From an uncultured Nioella sp. (GTDB lineage: Bacteria; Pseudomonadota; Alphaproteobacteria; Rhodobacterales; Rhodobacteraceae): a stretch of DNA of 64,000 nucleotides. A program made the position numbers and the translations under genes. The stretch lies in assembly GCA_947495575.1 (NCBI GenBank), contig CANLZL010000001.1, forward strand, positions 806,001 to 870,000. Reading direction: 5' to 3'. Positions within the stretch are counted from its first letter, which is position 1; every line of letters begins with the position of its first letter. Shown here in pieces: positions 27,942-36,142 of the stretch. The notes beneath the pieces are model-generated. The model had not been told where the DNA came from and searched no databases. It was given only the letters and a program-made list of their open reading frames with translations.

Positions 27942-28658
27942 ATGAAAAAATCCATTTCAAGTGTGGCGATGATTTCGGCCCTTGCCCTTGCAGCCCCCGC
28001 ATTTGCCGATTGTCCGGTTTCGATGGCCGATGCGGCGGACGGCGTGCATGTCACGTTTACGGATTTCCATGTGCGGTTCGAGCGGCAGGCCGATGGATCC
28101 GTTATTGAAGAAGAAGACTATTTCTCGGACGGCAGTGGATTTCGTGTCCATTCGATGCATGGTGCCTATGTTTTGCAAAGCTGGGACACGATGCATGGCG
28201 CCGTTGTAAACGGCACCTCGGAGATTACAGAATACTCCAACGGCATGTCCGACCTATTGCTAATGGGCCCTGGCCAAAGCCACGTGGTGCAAGCGGTGCG
28301 CACCCATGACGATGGCACAGTGAATGTCGAGTCGATTGGCGTTTCCGTGCAGCCTGCCATTACGCTCACATTAGGCAACTGCACGATGCAGGCTTGGCCG
28401 ATGATCGTGACCACCACGAACAGTGCCGATGGCGGCGCGTTTGTAGATGAATTGACCTACCTGCCCAATCTCGGGTTTGCAATTTACCATGGTGGTGCAT
28501 CGCAGGGTGAGGCCTTTACCCGAGATGAACCGATTGGCATTTCGACAGAGCCACCTTTCACGGATGGCAACGGTTCGCTTTCGATCGAACCGCCATTGGC
28601 CACACCCGCACCGGGAAATCCGGCGCCGGCACCTACGCCCGGTGGTGGAAATAAGTAA
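27942..28658 (+). CDS. Exported protein of unknown function with proline-rich tail
   Basis: The 238-residue product has a signal peptide (MKKSISSVAMISALALAAPAFA), a probable beta-rich domain with two cysteines (DCPVSM at the mature N terminus and GNCTMQAW near residue 150) that could form a disulfide, and a flexible C-terminal tail (ATPAPGNPAPAPTPGGGNK). AAGGAG lies 6 bases before the ATG at 27942. I do not recognise the family. The 275-base spacer from pyrC is divergent and presumably contains both promoters. Confidence 0.72.
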   Translation: MKKSISSVAMISALALAAPAFADCPVSMADAADGVHVTFTDFHVRFERQADGSVIEEEDYFSDGSGFRVHSMHGAYVLQSWDTMHGAVVNGTSEITEYSNGMSDLLLMGPGQSHVVQAVRTHDDGTVNVESIGVSVQPAITLTLGNCTMQAWPMIVTTTNSADGGAFVDELTYLPNLGFAIYHGGASQGEAFTRDEPIGISTEPPFTDGNGSLSIEPPLATPAPGNPAPAPTPGGGNK

Positions 28659-28672
28659 GGAACATCAATAGG

Positions 28673-29608
28673 TCAGGCTGATTGGTTCAGCCTGGCCTCT
28701 AAATCTGCGGCCCGCGTTTTGAAAAGCGGGTCGTCGGTTTCTGTGGCTCCATGGCGTGCTACGATCAAACTTAGGCGATCACCGCCGCGCTCTTCGCTGC
28801 GGGCCAGAAGGCGTCTGAGATACTGCACATTGTGGCGACGCAAACGGCGAATAAGCTTGGCGAAGCGAACTCCGTGAAACCGGTCATTGCCCGCGGCCTT
28901 CAACATGCGGTCGAGGTTGCCGCTCGGCTCCAACAAAGTCAGTTGGTCAGGACCCGCTCCGCGAAAACGAATGCGTTCGATGTTCTTTCCACGAAACAGC
29001 GCAGCATGCGCCGCGTTCAGCAAATCAGCTGGATCGTAGATGACAAAAGCCTTCGCTGCAGCCTCCAGCATATCGGGCGCATAGCCATACCGATCGTTGA
29101 AGTTTTTTCGCCAGGCATTGCGATAACGCAATTCGAACGGGGCGGTTTCACGGTCAAGCGTGGCTGCGGGCGATAAGGCAATCACCTGAGCACCGGGTGC
29201 GACAACAGAAAAAGCTGCAGCCGCATATCCACACATTGGACCGGCCCCAAGGAAGATCACCTGGTCAAAACTGTCAAAGAAGTCTTCATCAACAAGCCGG
29301 TCAAAAAAGGCGTAAAGCGCGGGATCACGGAACCATGTCGGACCCGTGGCAATAATGCTGAGCATCGACCATTCGCGTTTCTTGACGGCCTCAAATCCCA
29401 CGGGCAGTTGGTCCACGCCCTTTGTACGAATTCGGTCGGCGCCATCAAAGCTCACCAGGAGAGTGTCACCCTCCTGCACATAAAAAGCATGGTGATCCTG
29501 CCCGATGCGGTCAAAGAATCCGTGCATATCGCCGATCTGGGACATCCGATTGAGCCATGCGGCGCGATCGTGTTGCAAGTCTTGGGCGGCGGTTTGGGGG
29601 TCAGACAT
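28673..29608 (-). CDS. Conserved protein of unknown function (labelled PAPS-reductase-like in some relatives)
   Basis: The 311-residue protein lacks a signal peptide. A central Rossmann-like segment (QVIFLGAGPMCGYAAAAFSVVAPGAQVIALSPAATLDRE near residues 118-156) suggests a nucleotide-binding or alpha/beta-hydrolase-like fold (GAGPMCGYAA). The C-terminal half is arginine-rich. I recall Rhodobacteraceae relatives labelled phosphoadenosine phosphosulfate reductase, but I see no PAPS-reductase motif here and do not adopt that name. It converges with the exported-protein gene (14-base gap). Confidence 0.7.
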   Translation of the reverse strand: MSDPQTAAQDLQHDRAAWLNRMSQIGDMHGFFDRIGQDHHAFYVQEGDTLLVSFDGADRIRTKGVDQLPVGFEAVKKREWSMLSIIATGPTWFRDPALYAFFDRLVDEDFFDSFDQVIFLGAGPMCGYAAAAFSVVAPGAQVIALSPAATLDRETAPFELRYRNAWRKNFNDRYGYAPDMLEAAAKAFVIYDPADLLNAAHAALFRGKNIERIRFRGAGPDQLTLLEPSGNLDRMLKAAGNDRFHGVRFAKLIRRLRRHNVQYLRRLLARSEERGGDRLSLIVARHGATETDDPLFKTRAADLEARLNQSA

Positions 29609-29890
29609 TGGGTGCAGGCCTTCACAAAGCAGATACTGTTAACTTATCTCAATTTAGGCGGTGGCGTAAGGCATTTGCGTGGGCGTTCCCGGGCAGTCCT
29701 CGGGGAATTTTTGGGATAATTTTGAGGCGCTGAGAACAATACTCGCGCCATGGCGTCATTGGTGCTGAAACCCATCCTTGTATTCCGTCTCCGGGCGACG
29801 ACCGATTGGATTCCGTCTGATCGGATTCGTCTTTTTCGCCGCTAGGCTGCTGCCTACAAAAATTCTCACCTCCAGGAGGCGCTTTGCGCG
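29609..29890. other. Intergenic region upstream of tRNA-Leu
   Basis: This is 282 bases without a convincing gene. It contains the promoter region of the minus-strand gene ending at 29608 and a short imperfect direct repeat GATTGGATTCCGTCT / GATCGGATTCGTCTT near 29808-29834. The latter ends in a T-run and could belong to a decayed element. Confidence 0.4.
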
Positions 29891-29918
29891 TTGACCTCGC
29901 TGGCTGTCGCGTCTAAAT
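29891..29918 (+). promoter_or_regulatory. Sigma-70-type promoter of tRNA-Leu
   Basis: TTGACC (29891-29896), a 16-base spacer and CTAAAT (29913-29918) place a start about 6 bases further on, shortly before the mature tRNA 5' end at 29931. Confidence 0.6.
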
Positions 29919-29930
29919 CGAGCCAAGCGT

Positions 29931-30015
29931 GCCCGAGTGGCGGAATTGGTAGACGCAGGGGATTCAAAATCCCCCGCCGCAAGGCTTGTCGGTTCGAGTC
30001 CGACCTCGGGTACCA
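29931..30015 (+). tRNA. tRNA-Leu (anticodon CAA)
   Basis: An 85-base type II tRNA. The acceptor arm GCCCGAG pairs with CTCGGGT (one G-U). The D-arm region is GTGGCGGAATTGGTAGACGC. The anticodon loop TTCAAAA is closed by GGGGA/TCCCC, with CAA at 29965-29967. A long variable arm follows, then the T-loop GGTTCGAGTCC. The 3' CCA is encoded (30013-30015). Confidence 0.97.
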
Positions 30016-30098
30016 TCCGCATTTTTCAAGTTTCCCCTGATAAAGGGGCACGGAAATGCAACCGGCCCATCGGGGTTCCCCCTGACAAAGGTAGTCCA

Positions 30099-31145
30099 TT
30101 GCGCATATTGATGGTCATGACAGGCGGGGGCGGCGGCGGATTGCAGCAGTGCGTGGTTCCCTACAGTTTGGCCCTCAGGCAGCAAGGCCATGACATTCTT
30201 GCTGTTTTGCTTGAAAAATCGCCCTTTGTGCCTGTTTTGCGCCAGGCCGGGATCGACGTTGTGACTACGCGTATTCCGCGTAAACCCTTGCCGCTCACTT
30301 GGATACAATCGCGCCAAATTGCGTCGGTGGCCAAGAGCTTTGGGGCGGAGATCGCCGTGACCTTTGCCAGCAAAGGCCTGCCACCCACATGGATGGCGCT
30401 AAAGGGCAAGATCCCGGTGATCACTCATTGCGGTAGCACAACCGCCAAGACAATGATCCGGTTGAAAGCATCTGACGGGATCATTGTTACCAGCGATACG
30501 ATGCAGAATCTGGCATTGGAGCGTGGTTTTCAGCCTGATCGTGTCTGGCTTTGTCCCAACTTTCTGGCAGATGATCCATTGCCGGTGATCGAATGCCATC
30601 ACTCGCCGCACCGGATTGGCAGCCTAGGTCGCCTCGTACCCCGCAAAGGGTTTGATGTGCTGATCAACGCTTGCGGAGTTTTGAAACGCAGGGGTGTCCA
30701 TCTGCATCTTTCGATTGGCGGAACAGGTCCAAGCCAGCCAGAACTGGAAAAGCTGGTCCACGACCTGGGTGTAGATGTCGATTTTCTGGGCTGGCTGGAT
30801 GGTGCGGGCAAGGCCAGGCTGTTTTCGGAAATTGACGTGTTCGCATACGCTTCGCGCAACGAACCATTTGGCCTTATCTATCTCGAAGCTATGCAGGCTG
30901 GCCTTCCAGTGGCGACAACGCAAACAATTGGCGCGGATTACATCTTTGAAGCCGGCCAAACCGCAACAATGGCGCCGATTGGGGATGCAGAGGCTCTTGC
31001 CGATGCGATTTATGCCAATCTCAGCGATCCCGTGGCCGCAGCGGATCGGGCGCGGCGGGCCGGACAGGTCTATGTGGAGAAATTCCATATCTCAGCGACA
31101 GCACCGGTCCTTGACGAAATCGTAAGTAACGCGCGGAATTCCTAG
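30099..31145 (+). CDS. Glycosyltransferase, GT4-like
   Basis: This is a cytoplasmic GT-B glycosyltransferase of about 348 residues. The glycine-rich start RILMVMTGGGGGGLQQCV, the central SLGRLVPRKGFDVLI and the nucleotide-sugar motif NEPFGLIYLEAMQAGLPV (E-x7-E) identify the GT4/GT1 group. The start is probably the TTG at 30099 (AAAGG seven bases upstream) or the ATG at 30111; the longer frame from 29937 runs through the tRNA and is rejected. Sugar donor and acceptor are unknown. A lone glycosyltransferase beside a tRNA could be a recent acquisition. Confidence 0.87.
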   Translation: MRILMVMTGGGGGGLQQCVVPYSLALRQQGHDILAVLLEKSPFVPVLRQAGIDVVTTRIPRKPLPLTWIQSRQIASVAKSFGAEIAVTFASKGLPPTWMALKGKIPVITHCGSTTAKTMIRLKASDGIIVTSDTMQNLALERGFQPDRVWLCPNFLADDPLPVIECHHSPHRIGSLGRLVPRKGFDVLINACGVLKRRGVHLHLSIGGTGPSQPELEKLVHDLGVDVDFLGWLDGAGKARLFSEIDVFAYASRNEPFGLIYLEAMQAGLPVATTQTIGADYIFEAGQTATMAPIGDAEALADAIYANLSDPVAAADRARRAGQVYVEKFHISATAPVLDEIVSNARNS

Positions 31146-31168
31146 CGTTTCTGGTCTTAAAAACAGAA

Positions 31169-31198
31169 GCGCGCCCCTTTCTTTCGAAAGAGGCGCGC
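31169..31198 (-). terminator. Terminator between the glycosyltransferase and the curli genes
   Basis: A 13-bp stem with one mismatch (31169-31181 with 31186-31198, loop of 4). On the minus strand it is followed by TTCTGTTTTTAAG, so it mainly ends the curli transcript but can serve both strands. Confidence 0.8.
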
Positions 31199-31238
31199 GA
31201 AGGCTCAACTTTTGGGGTGGGGTCCAGGAATTACCCTA

Positions 31239-31634
31239 TCAGTCGAGGCCAACTTGGAAGAGCAGGCCGGTCTGGCAGCCATTGCCCTGAGCAACATTGG
31301 CGTTTGCGCCGTTGCCAAACTGGAAGATGCCGTAGCTGTCGCAGCCATTCTGGCTCAGTACACCGGAGTGGCCATTGCCTTCCTGGTGAACAACGCCCTG
31401 GTTGCCGCCGCCCGACTGGCCGATGCCAGCACCGTTGCCATTGCCGTTCTGGTAAACATGGGCAGGGTCAGCGCCGTTGACGATCTGGTAGAGAGCCAGG
31501 CCAAAACGAATGGCGTTTGCTTCATCAGCATTGGTGGGGTTCACTTCGAAGCTGATGGTGCCACCGGCCATTGCGGCTGTGCCAACGAGGGTGGAAAGAA
31601 CGAGGGTTGCGGCGGTGAAGGTCTTGCGGATCAT
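31239..31634 (-). CDS. Curlin-repeat protein (CsgA/CsgB-like)
   Basis: The 131-residue product has a signal peptide (MIRKTFTAATLVLSTLVGTAAMA) and then, after a 45-residue linker, curlin-like repeats with the pattern Q-x-G-x-x-N (QNGNGNGAGIGQSGGGNQGV, HQEGNGHSGVLSQNG, FQFGNGANANVAQGNG). Such proteins are exported and polymerise into amyloid fibres on the cell surface. Two cysteines occupy repeat positions (QNGCDS and GNGCQT), unusual for curlins. It is the last gene of the csg set. A nucleator (CsgB-like) role is possible but not shown. Confidence 0.83.
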   Translation of the reverse strand: MIRKTFTAATLVLSTLVGTAAMAGGTISFEVNPTNADEANAIRFGLALYQIVNGADPAHVYQNGNGNGAGIGQSGGGNQGVVHQEGNGHSGVLSQNGCDSYGIFQFGNGANANVAQGNGCQTGLLFQVGLD

Positions 31635-31697
31635 GGTCTTATTCCTTTTTGGTTTAATCTGTGTCTATAAGTGTGTCGAATACAAAAAGTAGATGGT

Positions 31698-32084
31698 TCA
31701 AATATTGCTGGCGCAATCGTATGTGGCGCCGTTCACCGTGATGCTGAGATCTGCGTCATAGGCATCTGCGTCACCTGACAGGCGGGAATTGCCCAGGGTA
31801 ACGATCTCACCAGCACGGGCCGTAAAGGGGCCGCCTTGACGAATATTGGTGCCACGACCCGTGAGGTGCAGGTTGAAGCTGCCCGAGACAGTTTCGGTGG
31901 CTTGCACGCGACCCTGGAATGTGACCATGCGGCCGGCTTCGTCTACCGCGATATCGCAGGCGATGGGGGCCGTGCGGACCTCGGTTGCGGTTGTGGTGTT
32001 GCAGGCAGCTGCCAGACCCACACCGGCCAAGATCAGGGCCGCGGGAAGGATCCGGCGATTTTTGCGAGTGGTAAAGGCAGTCAT
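31698..32084 (-). CDS. csgH: CsgH-like curli assembly protein
   Basis: The 128-residue product starts at the ATG at 32084 (AAAGGA upstream). The N terminus is a signal peptide or lipoprotein signal (LPAALILAGVGLAAACNTTT), with a cysteine near residue 29 in a plausible lipobox (LAAAC). The mature region is a small beta-sandwich candidate (GRMVTFQGRVQATETVSGSFNLHLTGRGTNIRQGG) resembling CsgH, the alphaproteobacterial counterpart of the CsgC chaperone that prevents premature curlin aggregation in the periplasm. Its position between two curlin genes supports the call. Confidence 0.78.
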   Translation of the reverse strand: MTAFTTRKNRRILPAALILAGVGLAAACNTTTATEVRTAPIACDIAVDEAGRMVTFQGRVQATETVSGSFNLHLTGRGTNIRQGGPFTARAGEIVTLGNSRLSGDADAYDADLSITVNGATYDCASNI

Positions 32085-32183
32085 GTCTTTAATCCTTTTG
32101 AGAGAAACGAATTGAATGGTGCAGGGGGCGCTTAGGACGGATCGGAGAGGGGCGCGCCCCCCGGCACCGGGGGGCATTGGAGC

Positions 32184-32624
32184 TTAGTGCTGAACGATGA
32201 CAGCAACGTTGCCGTGGCCCACTTGTGTGGTGTTGGCGCTGTGGCCGTTGCCAACCTGGATGACGCCAACTGCGTTACCGTTACCCCACTGGAAGGTGTC
32301 GGCGCTGTTGTTGCCGCCCATCTGAGCGATACCGGTCACGTTGCCAGAACCGTAGGAAGAGGCAGATGCGCCGTTGTTCCAGCCAGTCTGACCAACTGCG
32401 GTAGAGTTGAAGTTACCGTCTTGCGTGGCGATTGCGGTGTTCGACCAGCCATCCTGATAGATGGTCATGTCGTTGAACCAACCGGTCTGAGCACCACCGG
32501 CGCCGTTATTGATGCCGTACTGCTGTACGTTCACGAAAGAGCCATTTGCAGAGGCAACGCCGGCCAGGGGCAGAGCAACGGTAAGAGCGAGAGCAGCGGT
32601 TTTGATTACAGATTTGATGGTCAT
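32184..32624 (-). CDS. csgA: Major curlin-repeat protein (CsgA-like)
   Basis: The 146-residue protein has a signal peptide (MTIKSVIKTAALALTVALPLAGVASA) and five to six repeats of about 20 residues carrying Q-x-G-x-x-N (QYGINNGAGG, QTGWFNDMTI, QDGWSNTAIA, QDGNFNSTAV, QTGWNNGASA, QMGGNNSADT, QWGNGNAVGV, QVGNGHSANT). This is the curlin signature of a functional amyloid subunit. It is the first gene of the minus-strand set csgA - csgH - curlin 2. No csgE, F or G is within the window, so the secretion pore must be encoded elsewhere. Confidence 0.88.
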   Translation of the reverse strand: MTIKSVIKTAALALTVALPLAGVASANGSFVNVQQYGINNGAGGAQTGWFNDMTIYQDGWSNTAIATQDGNFNSTAVGQTGWNNGASASSYGSGNVTGIAQMGGNNSADTFQWGNGNAVGVIQVGNGHSANTTQVGHGNVAVIVQH

Positions 32625-33160
32625 TTTAAAAAGTCCTTTTGTTTGATCGTGTGTCCGTTGGGACGAGGTTTAAAAATGTGATGTTGCGAGTGTCGCGGTT
32701 CGTTTGGTGTGTTGCGGCGTTGACCGTGTGGCGTTTGCCGATGACCAACACTTGGCCCCAACAGCCCGAGTCAGACAATATCGGTGAAAAGAAAGCTGAT
32801 AACATCGCGCAACGAACCGGTTGAAAGTGAATGTCCGCTGGTTGTTATTTAATAACAATGCAAATAATATTAAATAAAAACAATGAATTGAATGAGATAT
32901 CTATGATCTGATTTCCCTAGCGTAAGGAGGGTTCAAAAATAGTTTTATGGCCAAGAGTACGATCGCGATAACACGCCTTGTTGCTAATGACGGCAGATAA
33001 CAAACCAAGTAAGCGTAAAAACGACACAAAAAAGGATGACGATGCGAGAATCGATTCCAAAAAATGGAGCGTGATTCCCCGGTACGGCGGTGGAAAGAAT
33101 CACCTTTGCACGGGACCGACCCGAAATCTGTCTGTTCTATGCCCGCAAGGTTTGGTCAGG
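32625..33160. other. 536-base intergenic region upstream of the curli genes
   Basis: This region is much more A/T-rich around 32845-32905 (runs of TTTAATAAC and AATATTAAATAAAAAC) than its surroundings, which fits a regulated promoter for the curli set and possible H-NS/MucR-type binding. AAGGAGG occurs at 32926 but is followed by only a 17-codon frame starting 16 bases away, so no gene is called there. A lysine-rich frame at 32978-33241 overlaps the aminotransferase and is not supported. Confidence 0.5.
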
Positions 33161-34081
33161 CTAGCCGTTCGGTTGCGTGATTCTGGCAATCTCAGCCTTG
33201 TAGAGCGCCTGTATCCGCGCCGTTACAGGACGCGCGTCTGAGCCAATAGGTTTTCCGTCAATTGACGCCACAGGGGTCTGTGCGCCAAATGTGCCAGTCA
33301 GGAAGGCCTCATCGGCGCTGTAGGCCTCGTAGAGCGAGTAATTCTTTTCAAAGACGGGGATGCCATTGTCGCGGCAAAGGTCAATCACCTTGGCCCGTGT
33401 CACGCCGTTCATGCAGTAATCGCCAGTCGATGTCCAAACCGCGCCTTTTCGGACGATAAAGAAATTGCAGGCATTGGTCGTGTTCACAAACCCATGTGGG
33501 TCCAACATGAGCGCCTCATCCGCGCCGGCTTGTTCAGCCTGCAGGCAGGCAATGACGCAGTTCAGCTTTGAGTGGCTGTTGAACTTGGCGTCCTGCGCAT
33601 GCGGCAGGCCGCGCACCTGCGGCACGGTTGCCAGGCGTATCCCTGCGGATTGCAGGCGGTCGACCGGTTTGGAATGCTCCATGATGATCACCAACGTCGG
33701 GCCAGAGCGGCTAAGCGATGGGTGCTGGAAGGGTTTGACCTTGATCCCGCGGGTCACCATCAGGCGGCAATGGACATCTGTCACCATGTCATTGGCTGCA
33801 GCCGTGCGAGTCAGCGCGTCAAGGATGCCGGCGCGGTCCAGACCGACCTCCAGATCGACGGCTTTGCAGGAGCCAAAGAAGCGATCCATATGCTCATCAA
33901 AGAACGCCCAAGTGCCGTTATAGAGCCGCATCCCCTCCCACATGCCATCGCCCAGCATAAAGCCAGAATCATAGACCGAGACCTTGGCCTCGTCGCGGTG
34001 AACGATATCTCCGTTCACATAGATCTTGATGTCGGCATTGCGTGGGTCATCCAGTGCGTCATGGGTGGTGGCATGGGTCAT
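33161..34081 (-). CDS. Class IV aminotransferase (branched-chain / D-amino-acid type)
   Basis: The 306-residue PLP enzyme shows the fold-type IV pattern: YVNGDIVHRDEAKVSVYDSGFMLGDGMWEGMR near residues 21-52, the catalytic lysine in KFNSHSKLNCV near residue 170, and FVNTTNACNFFIV followed by the phosphate-binding TRAKVIDL and TGTFGAQTPV. Branched-chain aminotransferase, D-alanine aminotransferase and aminodeoxychorismate lyase share this fold; the sequence is closest to the BCAT/DAAT group but substrate cannot be fixed. It is a single gene, divergent from nothing obvious. Confidence 0.88.
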   Translation of the reverse strand: MTHATTHDALDDPRNADIKIYVNGDIVHRDEAKVSVYDSGFMLGDGMWEGMRLYNGTWAFFDEHMDRFFGSCKAVDLEVGLDRAGILDALTRTAAANDMVTDVHCRLMVTRGIKVKPFQHPSLSRSGPTLVIIMEHSKPVDRLQSAGIRLATVPQVRGLPHAQDAKFNSHSKLNCVIACLQAEQAGADEALMLDPHGFVNTTNACNFFIVRKGAVWTSTGDYCMNGVTRAKVIDLCRDNGIPVFEKNYSLYEAYSADEAFLTGTFGAQTPVASIDGKPIGSDARPVTARIQALYKAEIARITQPNG

Positions 34082-34186
34082 TCAGCATAGCCTTTTTCCG
34101 TTGGTCATTGGTCTTTTGTACCGTCGATTGAGACGATTGTGCTGTCCAGAAAAATCGTTCTTCCGAGAAAGGGACCAGGGCATGAA

Positions 34187-34216
34187 AAAAGGCGACACCG
34201 AAATGTCGCCTTTCGT
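34187..34216 (-). terminator. Terminator of the BCCT gene
   Basis: A perfect 8-bp stem AGGCGACA / TGTCGCCT (34191-34198 with 34205-34212) with a 6-base loop is flanked by an A-run on one side and TTT on the other. It serves as the terminator on the minus strand after the transporter gene (stop at 34261), with T-run TTTTTTCATG beyond. Confidence 0.85.
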
Positions 34217-34260
34217 ATTCGTCTGATCGAAGGGACGCCAAGTGAAACGCCCCTTTCGGC

Positions 34261-35952
34261 CTACTGAGCTGGTTCAACCCCGTCTTCCAAGCTGGTCGCT
34301 TGTACGCCAGCGGCTTCGCGCTTGCTGTCGTTCCAGATCGCTTTCACCAGCGCCACACATTGCAGCAGCATCACAACCGAGAACGGGAAGGCGCCGATCA
34401 CCATCGCCGTTTGGATGGCCCTGAGGCCGCCGCGTGGGTCATCCGGCGTGGCACCAGCAATCAGAAGCGCGGCCACAACCGCACCCAGAGCGATACCCCA
34501 GAAGTAGATATGGGGTTTGGCTTTGGGGCCTTCATCGCCAGCTGCGTTGATGGTGTTCACGATCAGAACAGCCGAGTCAGCCGTCGTGACCAAGTAAGTC
34601 ATCAGCAGGATAACGATGATGACGGACATGACCCAACCAAGCGATGCGCCCAGCATATGGACAACCATGGCAAAGATCTTGTCACCGTCAGGCTGGCCAA
34701 AGATCGCGTCGCCCGCATCGCCGTTCAGTGTCAGGTCGATGGCGGTACCGCCGGCCCAAGTGAACCAGACAAAGCACATCAGGGATGGAACGATCATCGC
34801 GCCCAGAACGAACTCGCGGATCGTACGACCCTTGGAGATACGTGCCAGGAAGAGGCCAACGAAGGGTGCAAATGCAACCCACCATGCCCAGTAGAAGACC
34901 GACCAGCCGCCTTGCCATCCTTCGAGATTCGAGGCGACAGAGTCCTCGACGCCATCAGAACGCCAAACTGTGAACAGCATCTCAGGCAGAGCAATCAGAT
35001 AGTCCCAGATGCCGAGGAACAGCGCTTGCAGACCGAAGAATGTCGACCCGAAGATCAAGAAGAAGGTCAGCAGGAAGATCGACAGACCCATGTTGATGTT
35101 CGACAGCCATTTGATGCCTTTGCCAACACCGGACAAAGCTGAAGCCGTCGACGCCGCCATGATCACAAGAATTGCAACAATCACACCGGTGGTGTTTGCG
35201 GTGCCGCCTTCGTTGGTCAGGCCACCAATGCCGATCCGGGTCAGACCCGCAACGAACTGCTCAACACCAAAACCAAGCGTCTGCGCGACGCCCAAGATGG
35301 TCGCCACAACAGCAACGATATCGACGATGTGACCGATTGGACCGGACAGCGACTTACCGAAGATTGGCGTGAGTGATGAACGCATCGTCAACGGAAGTCC
35401 GCGGCGGTAGCAGAAGAAGCCAAGAGACAGCCCTGCAATCGCGTAGCAGGCCCAAGCGCCAAGACCCCAATGCAGGAAGGACCATTTATAGGCATTCCGC
35501 ACGTTTTCGGCGGTCGCGCCTTCAACCAGACCCTGAATGACTTCCGGGTTGTTGTTAAAGTGATAAACCGGCTCGGCCACGGCCCAGGTCAACATGCCGA
35601 CACCGATACCGGCGCCAAACATCATCGAGAACCAGGAGAAGTTGGAAAATTCTGGCCGGTCTCCCTCTAGCCCAAGTCGCAGTCTGCCTGCAGCAGGCCA
35701 CACGGCCAGCACGAGGCAGAGAATGACAAACAGGGCAACAAGATAAATGTACCAATAGGCCGTATTGGCCAAAATGAAGCTGTTGATTGCGTTCAGGATA
35801 GCCCCTGCCTGCGCCGGGAACACGATGGCCCACAGAACAAGCGCCGCGATGATGATCTTTGAGATCACCGCGACATGGGTGCTAAACCCTGAGTAGAAAC
35901 CGCTATCCGCGGTCTTGATGGGTAGATCCATCAATGGTGGTTTTATGGACAT
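34261..35952 (-). CDS. BCCT family transporter
   Basis: The 563-residue protein has twelve hydrophobic segments and BCCT signatures: FSWFSMMFGAGIGVGMLTWAVAEPVYHF near residue 105 (glycine-rich TM helix) and the tryptophan-rich FYWAWWVAFAPFVGLFLARISKGRTIREF near residue 355. These carriers take up quaternary ammonium or related zwitterions (betaine, choline, carnitine, DMSP) with Na+ or H+. GAGGG precedes the ATG. It is transcribed divergently from a LysR-type regulator, a common regulator-target arrangement, and borders the catabolic island. Confidence 0.93.
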   Translation of the reverse strand: MSIKPPLMDLPIKTADSGFYSGFSTHVAVISKIIIAALVLWAIVFPAQAGAILNAINSFILANTAYWYIYLVALFVILCLVLAVWPAAGRLRLGLEGDRPEFSNFSWFSMMFGAGIGVGMLTWAVAEPVYHFNNNPEVIQGLVEGATAENVRNAYKWSFLHWGLGAWACYAIAGLSLGFFCYRRGLPLTMRSSLTPIFGKSLSGPIGHIVDIVAVVATILGVAQTLGFGVEQFVAGLTRIGIGGLTNEGGTANTTGVIVAILVIMAASTASALSGVGKGIKWLSNINMGLSIFLLTFFLIFGSTFFGLQALFLGIWDYLIALPEMLFTVWRSDGVEDSVASNLEGWQGGWSVFYWAWWVAFAPFVGLFLARISKGRTIREFVLGAMIVPSLMCFVWFTWAGGTAIDLTLNGDAGDAIFGQPDGDKIFAMVVHMLGASLGWVMSVIIVILLMTYLVTTADSAVLIVNTINAAGDEGPKAKPHIYFWGIALGAVVAALLIAGATPDDPRGGLRAIQTAMVIGAFPFSVVMLLQCVALVKAIWNDSKREAAGVQATSLEDGVEPAQ

Positions 35953-36117
35953 AGTTCCCTCACCTATTAGGTCCCGATTTTTTTACCGACTGCCCGCCAA
36001 AGGCGTTTACCGGTGTTTCCTTCTGATCGCTGGATCAGCGTCACACAGGCCTGACTGTCGTGTCTAGTAACATTACAAAGCCCTGAAGGTTTGCAAATAT
36101 ACAACTTGTGGCGGTAT

Positions 36118-36137
36118 GGTTTCATTCCATGGAAACC
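36118..36137. promoter_or_regulatory. Palindrome in the BCCT-LysR divergent region
   Basis: GGTTTC (36118-36123) and GAAACC (36132-36137) flank a centre that itself contains the perfect 10-base palindrome TTCCATGGAA. It lies just before the LysR start codon at 36143 and is a candidate autoregulatory site. Confidence 0.45.
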
Positions 36138-36142
36138 ATGAC

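Noticed and set aside
29937-30098. N-terminal extension of the glycosyltransferase through the tRNA gene
   Set aside because: The extension is a translation of tRNA-Leu and spacer; the Rossmann-like start begins near 30099.
31250-32600. Repetitive DNA in the curli region considered as a tandem repeat array
   Set aside because: It is explained by curlin amino-acid repeats in intact reading frames.
32978-33241. 87-codon lysine-rich frame upstream of the curli genes
   Set aside because: Poor start, overlaps the aminotransferase 3' end and resembles no family.
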